Assembly: GCA_900542305.1 (NCBI GenBank) | Contig: UQMU01000041.1 | Location: 1-16,952, forward strand | Length of the DNA stretch: 16,952 nt | Direction: 5' to 3' | DNA from: an uncultured Collinsella sp. | GTDB taxonomy: Bacteria > Actinomycetota > Coriobacteriia > Coriobacteriales > Coriobacteriaceae | Part shown: positions 7,129 through 13,328 of the stretch, piece after piece | Numbering within the stretch: position 1 is the first letter of the stretch | How the letters are laid out: the number at the start of each line of letters is the position of its first letter | The notes under the pieces: generated by a model | What the model was told of the DNA's origin: nothing | Databases searched by the model: none | What the model saw: the letters and a program-made list of their open reading frames with translations, nothing else | Program-made: the position numbers and the translations under genes

Positions 7129-8199
7129 ATGTCGCTCGTTCTGGATATCAAAAAGCGCTATCCCGGGTTTATGCTCGACATGCAGCTTGAGGCCGGCGAG
7201 GATCGTGTGGCGCTGCTCGGTGCCTCGGGTTGCGGCAAGAGCTGTACGCTGCGCTGCATCGCCGGCGTGGAGACGCCCGACGAGGGCAAGATCGTCGTCA
7301 ACGGCGTGACCTTTTTTGACTCGGCGGCGGGCATCAACCTGTCGCCCCAGGAGCGAAAATGCGCCCTGCTGTTCCAAAACTATCAGCTGTTTCCCAACAT
7401 GACGGTGGCCGATAACGTATGCGCCGGTGTAAAGGATGCGGGCGACGCCGCCGCGCGCAAAAAGCTCGCCGAGCGCTATCTGGGCATTTTCGGTCTGTCC
7501 GATTTTGCCGACCGCTATCCCGCGCGACTCTCGGGCGGTCAGCAACAACGTGTGGCGCTTGCCCGCATGGTGGCGGCGCATCCGGGCATTTTTATGTTCG
7601 ACGAGCCCATGAGCGCGCTCGATTCCTATCTTAAGAGCGCCCTCGAGCAGAACATGCTCGACCTGTTCGACGTCTGTAACCGTACCGTGCTCTACGTGAG
7701 CCACGACATCGACGAAGCGTGCCGCCTGTGCCAGCGTATCTGCGTGATGCACGACGGGCATGTTGAGGAGATCGGCTCCATTGAGGACGTGGTCCGCCGC
7801 CCGCAGACGCTGGCGGCGCTGCGCCTAACGGGCTGCAAGAACACAAGCCGGGCGCACAAGATCGGCGACGAAGAAGTTGAGGCCCTCGACTGGGGCATGA
7901 CCTTTAATGTCGGTCGCGAGGTTCCCGATAATGTGGCGTACCTTGGCATTCGCGCAAGCTACTTCCATGTTGACAATCGCGCTGAGCGGGGCCGCAACAG
8001 CTATGACCTGCACGTGGCCCGAGTGAGCGATTCACGTTTTGAGCGCCTGGTGCTGCTGGATGTGCCGCGTGCCGATGCGCCCACGCGCCTGCAGTGGAAG
8101 GTCAACAAGGTGGGCGCGCCTGTCGACGAGCTGCCGCAAGCAGGCGAGACGCTGCGCATGCACTTCGATGCGAGTAAGATCCATTTGGTTTGTCGATAG
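7129..8199 (+). CDS. modC: Molybdate ABC transporter ATP-binding protein ModC
   Basis: Cytoplasmic ATPase of 356 residues that powers ModB. All ABC motifs are in order: Walker A GASGCGKSCT, Q-loop LLFQNYQLFPNMTV, signature LSGGQQQRVALARM, Walker B IFMFDEPMSAL, and the switch histidine in LYVSHDIDEA. After the ATPase core a C-terminal regulatory region (from about residue 245) contains YLGIRASYFHV and ends in MHFDASKIHLVCR, as in the TOBE/MOP-like domains of molybdate and sulfate importers, where bound oxyanion can inhibit transport. The start is the ATG at 7129, with GGGAGG inside the end of modB about 10 bases upstream; coupling is likely. A terminator follows at 8226. Confidence 0.93.
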   Translation: MSLVLDIKKRYPGFMLDMQLEAGEDRVALLGASGCGKSCTLRCIAGVETPDEGKIVVNGVTFFDSAAGINLSPQERKCALLFQNYQLFPNMTVADNVCAGVKDAGDAAARKKLAERYLGIFGLSDFADRYPARLSGGQQQRVALARMVAAHPGIFMFDEPMSALDSYLKSALEQNMLDLFDVCNRTVLYVSHDIDEACRLCQRICVMHDGHVEEIGSIEDVVRRPQTLAALRLTGCKNTSRAHKIGDEEVEALDWGMTFNVGREVPDNVAYLGIRASYFHVDNRAERGRNSYDLHVARVSDSRFERLVLLDVPRADAPTRLQWKVNKVGAPVDELPQAGETLRMHFDASKIHLVCR

Positions 8200-8225
8200 C
8201 GCCGGGTAATGCCGTCGGGGGATAT

Positions 8226-8247
8226 AAGCCTCGGCGGCTTTGTTTTT
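8226..8247 (+). terminator. Terminator after modC
   Basis: Stem AAGCC/GGCTT (8226-8230 with 8236-8240, loop TCGGC) followed by TGTTTTTG, 26 bases after the modC stop codon. Short stem but a good T tract. Confidence 0.65.
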
Positions 8248-8331
8248 GCCGTTCGCCGAATGAGGAATGACAAGCTCTTATCAATCAAGATAATTATTTA
8301 TTAAACCACGGCACACGATGCTGTCGTACGA

Positions 8332-8382
8332 ATGTCAACGGTGTTCGCATAGTCGATGACCGTTGATATAGTTGACCTCAAC
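8332..8382. repeat. Inverted repeats with GTTGA/TCAAC half-sites
   Basis: ATGTCAACGGT (8332-8342) pairs with ACCGTTGATAT (8359-8369): 10 Watson-Crick pairs and one G.U across a 16-nt loop. Directly after it lies GTTGACCTCAAC (8371-8382), a perfect 5-2-5 palindrome. TCAAC/GTTGA thus occurs four times in 51 bp, alternating in orientation. It may be an operator array for an unseen regulator or the first hairpin of a leader RNA. Confidence 0.45.
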
Positions 8383-8402
8383 TTGTAAAGGAGGGTGCGC
8401 AC

Positions 8403-8471
8403 ATGCCGCAGACGACATACATTCGCCGCGTCGCCGCGCGCGCCCTGTATATGGCTCGGAGCCGCATATGA
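8403..8471 (+). CDS. Possible 22-residue leader peptide
   Basis: A short ORF with an unusually good ribosome site (AAAGGAGG at 8387-8394, 8 bases before the ATG). The predicted product is 22 residues, rich in Arg (5) and Ala, starting MPQTTYIRRVAAR; its TGA stop falls in the loop of the hairpin 8455-8494. It resembles no protein I know. Leader peptides of this size can couple ribosome movement to folding of the downstream RNA, but no run of one regulatory codon stands out beyond the arginines. It could also be chance. Confidence 0.35.
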   Translation: MPQTTYIRRVAARALYMARSRI

Positions 8472-8494
8472 GCAGGTATGTTCACGGCTCCGGG
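8455..8494 (+). promoter_or_regulatory. Leader hairpin 1
   Basis: Ten-pair stem (8455-8464 with 8485-8494, one U.G pair) around a 20-nt loop. The left arm is the end of the small leader ORF, so a translating ribosome would melt it. No T tract follows, so it is not a terminator by itself. Confidence 0.45.
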
Positions 8495-8555
8495 AGAGAC
8501 GACGCACAACTAAATAATCAGCTGCAAAGCGGGTTCCCCAAAATTCCGGGTTTGA

Positions 8556-8585
8556 GCGCGGCTGGGTTTTCGCCACCCACCGTGC
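8556..8585 (+). promoter_or_regulatory. Leader hairpin 2
   Basis: GCGCGG-C-TGGGT, loop TTTCGCC, ACCCA-CCGTGC: 6 + 5 pairs (one G.U) with a single bulged C. It ends 45 bases before the reductase start codon. CTGCA at 8522-8526 can also pair with TGCAG at 8583-8587, which would compete with this stem and offers a possible switch between two folds. Confidence 0.45.
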
Positions 8586-8610
8586 AGGAATACCGTAGCT
8601 ATTCATTTTT

Positions 8611-8627
8611 GGTTCGAGAGGGGAACC
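8611..8627 (+). promoter_or_regulatory. Ribosome-site hairpin of the first reductase gene
   Basis: GGTTC (8611-8615) pairs with GAACC (8623-8627), leaving GAGAGGG, the core of the ribosome binding site, in a 7-nt loop. The stem ends 3 bases before the ATG at 8631. Such a placement can tune translation initiation; the stem is short, so the effect is uncertain. Confidence 0.4.
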
Positions 8628-8630
8628 GTC

Positions 8631-9914
8631 ATGGCTGAAGAATTTGATTTCCATCCGATGTGGGAGAGCCTCGGCATGAATCTTGCCGACCACGACATGC
8701 TGCTGGGCGCCGTGGGCCAGATGTACGGCGATATGTTCCTGACGCAGAACAACCGCCCCAAGTCCACGTCCTACCTGGACTTTGTGGCCACCAACATCCA
8801 CAGCGGCCGTATTAAGGAGATGCTCGACAAGAAGGAGGCCGGCGAGGCAACCAAGATCGTCGGCTCGTTCTGCGTGTACGTGCCCGAGGAGATCGTACTT
8901 GCCTGTGACGGCATTCCTGTGGGCCTGTGCTCGGGTGCCGACTGGGCGACCGACAAGGTCGAGGAGCATCTGCCGCGCAACACCTGCCCGCTCATCAAGA
9001 GCTTTGCCGGCTTTAAGCTGGGCGAGGTCTGCCCCTACATCGAGTCGAGTGACCTGGTGGTGGGCGAGAACACCTGCGATGGCAAGAAGAAAGCCTACGA
9101 GTTCTTTGCCACGCAAAAGAACATGTACGTCATGGATATTCCCAACGTACATGACGAGTCGACGCTCGTGACCTGGAAGGCCGAGGTCAAGAAACTCGCC
9201 GCCAAGATCGAGGAAGAGTGCGGCGTCACGATTACGCCTGAGCGCCTGAAGGCCGCCATCCGGGCCGTCAATGAGAAGCGTCGCGCCCTGCAGCGCCTCG
9301 CTGCCACGCGCGCTGCCGACCCTGCGCCCATCAGCGGTCTCGACAGCCTGCTGACCGTCCAGGCCGCCTTTATGGACGACACGCCGCGTCTGACCGGAGC
9401 CATTAACGATATGGCGGCTGAGTGCGAGCAGCGTGTCGAGGCCGGCGAGGGCGTGGCGCCCAAGGGTACCAAGCGCATCCTGTACACCGGCACGCCCATG
9501 GCCGTGCCCAACTGGAAGCTGTTCAACCTCATCGAGAAGGCCGGCGGCGTCGTGGTGGGCGAGGAGTCCTGCACGGGCTCGCGCTACTACAAGGACCTGG
9601 TCGACGAGTCCGGCGAGACGGTCGACGAGATGCTCGACGCCATCGCCGAGCGCTACTTTAAGATCAACTGCGCCGTCTTTACGCCCAACGACCAGCGTAT
9701 GAAGGACATTGTCCAGATGGCCAAGGACCTGCATGCCGACGGCATCGTCGACGTGGCCCTGCAGTTCTGCACGCTCTACGAGATGGAGTCGTTTGCCGTG
9801 GAGAAGGCCGCCGAGGAGGCCGGCATTCCGTTTATGCACATCACGACCGACTACGCCGGCGAGGACGCAGGTCAGCTGCAAACCAGGATCGAGGCTTTCT
9901 TGGAAACCATTTAG
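8631..9914 (+). CDS. 2-hydroxyacyl-CoA dehydratase / double-cubane-cluster reductase family protein (first paralogue)
   Basis: Protein of 427 residues of the HgdB/BcrB/YjiM superfamily: iron-sulfur proteins that receive low-potential electrons from an ATP-driven activase. The recognisable region is GSFCVYVPEEIVLACDG (78-94), NTCPLIKSFAGF (117-128), then EVCPY, ENTCDGKKKAYEFF (147-159), and in the C-terminal domain GEESCTGSRYYKD, INCAVFTPNDQR and QFCTLYEMES. Cysteines shared with the second paralogue (C81, C100, C119, C134, C149 and three later ones) are the likely cluster ligands. NxCPLIKS and CDGKKK fit E. coli YjiM and the double-cubane proteins better than true dehydratase subunits. It has about 40 extra N-terminal residues compared with its neighbour. 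Start: ATG 8631 after GAGAGGGG. Substrate unknown. Confidence 0.88.
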   Translation: MAEEFDFHPMWESLGMNLADHDMLLGAVGQMYGDMFLTQNNRPKSTSYLDFVATNIHSGRIKEMLDKKEAGEATKIVGSFCVYVPEEIVLACDGIPVGLCSGADWATDKVEEHLPRNTCPLIKSFAGFKLGEVCPYIESSDLVVGENTCDGKKKAYEFFATQKNMYVMDIPNVHDESTLVTWKAEVKKLAAKIEEECGVTITPERLKAAIRAVNEKRRALQRLAATRAADPAPISGLDSLLTVQAAFMDDTPRLTGAINDMAAECEQRVEAGEGVAPKGTKRILYTGTPMAVPNWKLFNLIEKAGGVVVGEESCTGSRYYKDLVDESGETVDEMLDAIAERYFKINCAVFTPNDQRMKDIVQMAKDLHADGIVDVALQFCTLYEMESFAVEKAAEEAGIPFMHITTDYAGEDAGQLQTRIEAFLETI

Positions 9915-9929
9915 AGCTATCCGTCTCGG

Positions 9930-10030
9930 CGGCTTCCCCAGGCACCCGGTCTTGCCGTTCAAACCGTCGCTTGCTACCAAAGTATGCGGCGCTCATCTTT
10001 CACGGTAACCACGGGCACCTGGGAAAGCCG
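9930..10030. repeat. ~101-bp imperfect palindrome, copy A
   Basis: The outer arms 9930-9949 and 10011-10030 are inverted repeats (about 16 of 20 positions pair). Inside, TTGCCGT (9952-9958) pairs with ACGGTAA (10002-10008). The centre carries TACcaaaGTA. It is clearly homologous to copy B at 11226-11334 (shared core AAACCGTCGCTTGC). It lies 15 bases after the stop of the first reductase gene, with no T tract after the stem. Confidence 0.8.
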
Positions 10031-10067
10031 TCTCCTTGGTTGGTTAAAAGGTTTGTTAAGGAGTTAT

Positions 10068-11231
10068 ATGTCGGAATATATTGAGCAGCCGTTGCCGTCC
10101 ACGTTTGAGGAGTTCAACGAGCAGCGCAAGGCGGCGTTTATTCGCGTCAAGGATTACAAGCAGGCCGGTAATCGCCTGATCGGTTTTCTGTGCAGCTACA
10201 CGCCGCTCGAGATTATCGATGCCGCGGGCGCCTCGAGCGTGGCTCTGTGCGGTACGTCCGATGAGGTGATTCCCGAGGCCGAGAAGGTGCTGCCGGCAAA
10301 TCTCTGCCCGCTCATCAAGTCGACCTATGGCTTTGCCTACTCGCAAAAGTGCCCGTTTACGTACTTTAGCGACATGATCATCGGCGAGACCACCTGCGAC
10401 GGCAAAAAGAAGATGTACGAGCTGCTCAACGAGCTCAAGCGCACGCACATTCTGCATCTTCCGCAGGGTCGCGACCGTGCCTACGAGCGCGAGGGCTGGT
10501 ACGAGGAGTGCTGCCTGCTCAAGGAGGAGCTCGAGGGCTTCTACGGCATCACGATTACCGACGATGACCTGCGCGCTGCCGTCCGTCGTCGCAACCGCTT
10601 GCGTGCGGCCCAGCTCGAGATGTTTGCGCTGCAGGCCAACCAGCCGGCGGCCATGAGCGGCGTCGACCTGATGAGCACCATGTTTTCCGGTACGTTCAGC
10701 TTTGATATCGAGGCCTATACGCAGCAGCTGGAGCAAAAGGTCGCCAAGCTGCGCGAGGCCTATGATGCAGGCGAGCGCCCGGTCGCGGCGGATGCCAAGC
10801 GCATTCTGATCACCGGCTGCCCGGTGGGCGGCGTGATCAACAAGATCGGTCGCACCATCGAGTCCAACGGCGGCGTGGTCGTGTGCATGGACGACTGCTC
10901 GGGCGAGCGCACGGCGGCCATGATGATCGACCCGGAGGCTCCCGACATCCTTCGCGCTATCGCCGACCGCTACCTGGATATCAACTGCTCGGTCATGACG
11001 CCCAACGACGGTCGTATGGAAAACACGCTGGCCATGTGCGAGAAGTATCACGTCGATGGCGTAGTGGAGAGCGTGCTCCAGGCGTGCCACACCTTTAACG
11101 TGGAGAGTGCGCGCATGCAGGAGGCTGTCGAGGGTGCGGGTATTCCGTATATGAAGATCGAGACCGACTACAGCAACGGCGACATGGGCCAGATCGAGAC
11201 CCGCATCGCCGCCTTCATCGAAACCCTCTAG
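10068..11231 (+). CDS. 2-hydroxyacyl-CoA dehydratase / double-cubane-cluster reductase family protein (second paralogue, YjiM-like)
   Basis: Protein of 387 residues, close to E. coli YjiM in length. Motifs in order: IGFLCSYTPLEIIDAAG (38-54), ANLCPLIKSTYGF (77-89), QKCPFTYFSD (93-102), GETTCDGKKKMYELL (106-120), then MDDCSGERT, INCSVMTPNDGRME and QACHTFNVES. The cysteines C42, C61, C80, C95 and C110 match those of the upstream paralogue, but the proteins are well diverged overall, so this is an old duplication and the two may form a heterodimer as in two-subunit dehydratases. ATG 10068 follows AAGGAG by 4 bases; an in-frame upstream start at 9984 would run through palindrome A and is rejected. 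The stop codon lies inside palindrome B. Function is presumed to be ATP-dependent reduction of an unknown substrate. Confidence 0.9.
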   Translation: MSEYIEQPLPSTFEEFNEQRKAAFIRVKDYKQAGNRLIGFLCSYTPLEIIDAAGASSVALCGTSDEVIPEAEKVLPANLCPLIKSTYGFAYSQKCPFTYFSDMIIGETTCDGKKKMYELLNELKRTHILHLPQGRDRAYEREGWYEECCLLKEELEGFYGITITDDDLRAAVRRRNRLRAAQLEMFALQANQPAAMSGVDLMSTMFSGTFSFDIEAYTQQLEQKVAKLREAYDAGERPVAADAKRILITGCPVGGVINKIGRTIESNGGVVVCMDDCSGERTAAMMIDPEAPDILRAIADRYLDINCSVMTPNDGRMENTLAMCEKYHVDGVVESVLQACHTFNVESARMQEAVEGAGIPYMKIETDYSNGDMGQIETRIAAFIETL

Positions 11232-11334
11232 CTTTCTCAGGCACCGGATCTTGCCCCTCAAACCGTCGCTTGCGTACCCAAAGTACGCTGCGCTCCTCTT
11301 TCGGGGCAATCTCCGGCACCTGAGAAACCTAGAG
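11226..11334. repeat. ~109-bp imperfect palindrome, copy B
   Basis: Arms 11226-11247 and 11313-11334 pair at 19 of 22 positions. Inner TTGCCCC (11251-11257) pairs perfectly with GGGGCAA (11303-11309), and the tip has GCGTAC/GTACGC. The left arm includes the TAG stop of the second reductase gene. About 80% identical to copy A by eye, with compensatory changes in the stems. Confidence 0.85.
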
Positions 11335-11386
11335 CTAAGGCGCCTGAACGCGCCGCTGTCTTTGATGTTTAGATTGGGAGAGAGCC

Positions 11387-12151
11387 ATGATAGGGGTCGG
11401 GATCGATATCGGGTCTACGGCGGCTAAGGCTGCTGTGGTCGACGGGGAGGGTTCGGTGGCGTGGACGTGCGTGCAGCCAACCGGGTTCTCCTCGGTCGAT
11501 GCTTCCGAGCGGCTGCGCGAGGCACTGGCAGCGGCGGGTTATGACGTGACGGGTGACGATGTTCGCGTGGTCGCGACTGGCTACGGCCGTGTCGCCGTGC
11601 CCTATGCGCACAAGGTCGTGACCGAGATCACCTGTCACGGTACCGGTGCCGTGCGCCTGTTTGGCGACCACGGCACCGTGATCGACGTGGGCGGCCAGGA
11701 CACCAAGGTCATTCAGCTAAAAAGTGGCCGCGTGGCCAAGTTTGCCATGAACGACAAGTGCGCCGCCGGCACGGGGCGCTTTCTGGAGATTATGGCCGAC
11801 CGCCTGGGCATTACCCAGCAGCAGATGGCCGACCTTGCGCGTTCCGGTGAGCCCACCAAGATATCCAGCATGTGCACGGTCTTTGCCGAAAGCGAGGTCA
11901 TCAGCCTGATCGGTCGTGGCGAGCCGCGCGAGAACATTGCGCGTGGCGTGATCGAAAGCGTCGTGTCGCGCGTGGCGACTATGGCCGGCCAGGCGGCGGG
12001 CGTCCCGTACTATCTGACCGGCGGTCTGTGCGAGAACACCTACGTTGTGGAGCGGCTGGCCGCGCTGCTGGGGTCGCCGGTTACCACCTCGCCCCAGGCT
12101 CGCTTTGCCGGCGCCATCGGCGCGGCGATTCGCGCACGGGCGCTCAATTAA
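11387..12151 (+). CDS. ATP-dependent activase of the dehydratase/double-cubane reductase system (YjiL/HgdC-like)
   Basis: Protein of 254 residues, the usual size of HgdC/YjiL activases. It belongs to the ASKHA ATPases; family members form a dimer bridged by one [4Fe-4S] cluster and, on ATP hydrolysis, push an electron to the partner reductase at very low potential. Visible motifs: phosphate-1 loop GVGIDIGSTAAKAAVVD (3-19), VIDVGGQDTKVI (98-109), MNDKCAAGTGRFLE (121-134) with cluster Cys125, SSMCTVFAESEVISL (160-174) with cluster Cys163, and YYLTGGLCEN near the adenosine pocket. ATG 11387 follows GGGAGAGAG. It lies after both reductase genes and 70 bases before selD on the same strand. It presumably serves one or both upstream paralogues. 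Confidence 0.93.
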   Translation: MIGVGIDIGSTAAKAAVVDGEGSVAWTCVQPTGFSSVDASERLREALAAAGYDVTGDDVRVVATGYGRVAVPYAHKVVTEITCHGTGAVRLFGDHGTVIDVGGQDTKVIQLKSGRVAKFAMNDKCAAGTGRFLEIMADRLGITQQQMADLARSGEPTKISSMCTVFAESEVISLIGRGEPRENIARGVIESVVSRVATMAGQAAGVPYYLTGGLCENTYVVERLAALLGSPVTTSPQARFAGAIGAAIRARALN

Positions 12152-12180
12152 TGCATCCGTCGCAGGCTCGCATTCATGCG

Positions 12181-12186
12181 TATACT
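12181..12186 (+). promoter_or_regulatory. Weak internal -10 candidate before selD
   Basis: TATACT at 12181-12186 lies 35 bases before the selD start; no good -35 is found 17 bases upstream. It could give the selenium genes some independent expression, but read-through from the reductase operon is equally plausible because no terminator lies between. Confidence 0.2.
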
Positions 12187-12221
12187 GGGAGAAAATGATT
12201 GCCCGATGAGAGGAGGTATCG

Positions 12222-13271
12222 ATGGCTGACGATCAGATTAGGCTCACGTCTATGACGGCCGCGAGCGGTTGAGCCGCTAAGTTGGCTCCCGGAGCCCTCG
12301 CCCAGGTCCTGGGCGATTTACCCAATGTGCATAACGACAACTTGCTCGTGGGGTTCGATACCTCCGACGATGCGAGCGTCTTTCGCGTAGGGGAGAACCT
12401 GGGGCTCGTGCAGTCCATCGACTTCTTCCCGCCGATGGTCGACGACCCGTTCCTGTTTGGCCAGATTGCCGCGGCCAACTCGCTGTCGGACATCTACGCC
12501 ATGGGTGGACGACCGAGCCATGCCATGAACCTGCTCTGCATACCCAGTTGCCTGGGCGTTGAGGTTGCCGGCCAGATTCTGGCGGGCGGCGCCGACAAGT
12601 GCGTCGAGGCGGGTTGCTCCATCGCGGGCGGTCACACCATCAACGACGACGAGCCCAAGTACGGCTTGTCTGTGAGCGGCTTTGTCGCGCTCGACCGCAT
12701 GCTCGCCAACAGCGGCGCGCACGTGGGCGATGTCCTGCTGCTGACCAAGGCGATCGGCTCGGGCATCATCACCACGGCCATTAAGGGCGAGCTTATCGAG
12801 CAGGACGAGGCCAGCCGGATGTTTGATTCTATGCGCACCCTCAACGAGGCCCCGATCCGTTTGGCCGAGGGGCTCGAACTTCACGGCTGCACCGACATTA
12901 CGGGCTTTGGCCTGATCGGGCATGCGTGCGAGATGGCCGAGGGCTCTGGCGTGCAGATTGAGCTTGCGTCGGGGGCGGTGCCGCTCTTTGACCAGGTGCT
13001 CGACATGGCGCGTCTGGGCATTATCCCCGCGGGCTCCTACCGTAACCAGGACTTCTTTGGCCCGCGCGTGACGGCCGACGAAGACCTGGAGCCGGGCATG
13101 CTCGACGCGCTGTACGATCCGCAGACCTCGGGCGGTTTGCTCATCGCGGCGCCTGCCGCCGATGTGGATGAGCTTGCGCGCCGTCTGCATGCCGAAGGAC
13201 GTATTGCCGCCGTCGTCGGTCGCGTGTGTGAGCCGGTGCCAGGCGGTCCTGCCGTCCACGTTGTCCGTTAA
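12222..13271 (+). CDS. selD: Selenide, water dikinase SelD, itself a selenoprotein (UGA codon 17 = Sec)
   Basis: SelD makes selenophosphate from selenide and ATP, the selenium donor for selenocysteine, selenouridine and the selenium-dependent molybdenum hydroxylase cofactor. The gene starts at ATG 12222, set by AGGAGG (12211-12216), and reads LTSMTAASG-UGA-AAKLAPG. The UGA at 12270-12272 falls exactly at the catalytic Cys/Sec of SelD, with the essential Lys at 20 (GUAAK versus GCGCK in E. coli). Without recoding, the ORF would begin only at 12282 and lack both residues. With Sec the protein is 349 residues, a normal length. Further motifs: QSIDFFPPMVDDPFLFGQIAAANSLSDIYAMGG, AGGHTINDDEPKYG, TGFGLIGHACEMA and DPQTSGGLLIA. 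It implies that the genome has SelA, SelB and tRNA-Sec, none of which is in this window. yedF follows 57 bases later. Confidence 0.95.
12270..12314 (+). promoter_or_regulatory. Candidate bacterial SECIS downstream of the selD UGA
   Basis: Two adjacent hairpins follow the UGA: GGCTC-CCG-GAGCC (12284-12296) and GCCCAG-GTC-CTGGGC (12300-12314). The second has an AGGUC tip like the GGUCU loop bound by SelB in E. coli fdhF, about 32 bases after UGA, within the spacing I recall as tolerated by bacterial SECIS searches. The first has its loop about 16 bases after UGA. Which is used, or whether both stack, cannot be settled by eye. Confidence 0.6.
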
Positions 13272-13328
13272 CGACACGTTTATTGAGCTATGTACCGCTC
13301 TAAAACGATTTATTCGAAAGGAAAAACT

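Larger units (their letters stand above)
8248..8630 (+). promoter_or_regulatory. Long structured leader region upstream of the reductase operon
   Basis: This 383-bp stretch carries no large gene. It starts with an AT-rich block (8278-8305, including TTATC-AATCAA-GATAA), the likeliest place for a promoter, though no clean -35/-10 pair is seen. Then follow an 11-bp inverted repeat (8332-8369), a GTTGA-CC-TCAAC palindrome (8371-8382), a perfect AAAGGAGG ribosome site with a 22-codon ORF (8403-8471), and three hairpins (8455-8494, 8556-8585, 8611-8627). The last holds the ribosome site of the first reductase gene in its loop. I do not recognise a known riboswitch class. Confidence 0.5.

Noticed and set aside
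8372..8400. MerR/SoxR-type promoter in TTGACCTCAACTT
   Set aside because: No -10 hexamer at 17-20 bases downstream, where the ribosome site of the small ORF lies instead; no regulator gene nearby.
8248..8630. tRNA-Sec (selC) hidden in the leader
   Set aside because: No long acceptor stem, no UCA anticodon arm and no complete T-arm were found on the plus strand; the GGTTCGA near 8611 belongs to the ribosome-site hairpin.
8372..8638. 88-codon plus-strand frame starting at a TTG in the leader
   Set aside because: No ribosome site, passes through several hairpins and overlaps the reductase start; composition does not look coding. Only the small ATG ORF at 8403, in another frame, has a good ribosome site.
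8301..9980. 559-codon open frame on the minus strand across the first reductase gene
   Set aside because: It is the antisense shadow of a well-supported plus-strand gene; long antisense frames are common in GC-rich DNA, and the translation shows no recognisable domain.
10056..11309. 417-codon minus-strand open frame over the second reductase gene
   Set aside because: Antisense shadow of the YjiM-like gene, running through palindrome B; no motifs.
9930..11334. CRISPR array or insertion sequence made of the two palindromes
   Set aside because: Only two copies more than 1 kb apart with a gene between, no short regular repeats, and no transposase gene.
12270..12272. UGA as an inactivating nonsense mutation (selD pseudogene)
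   Set aside because: It sits precisely at the known Cys/Sec position, the rest of the gene is intact and coding on both sides, and the AAK context after it is kept.
12282..13271. selD starting at TTG 12282
   Set aside because: It would lack the catalytic residue and Lys20 and has no ribosome site; the UGA-containing start at 12222 has AGGAGG and full SelD homology.
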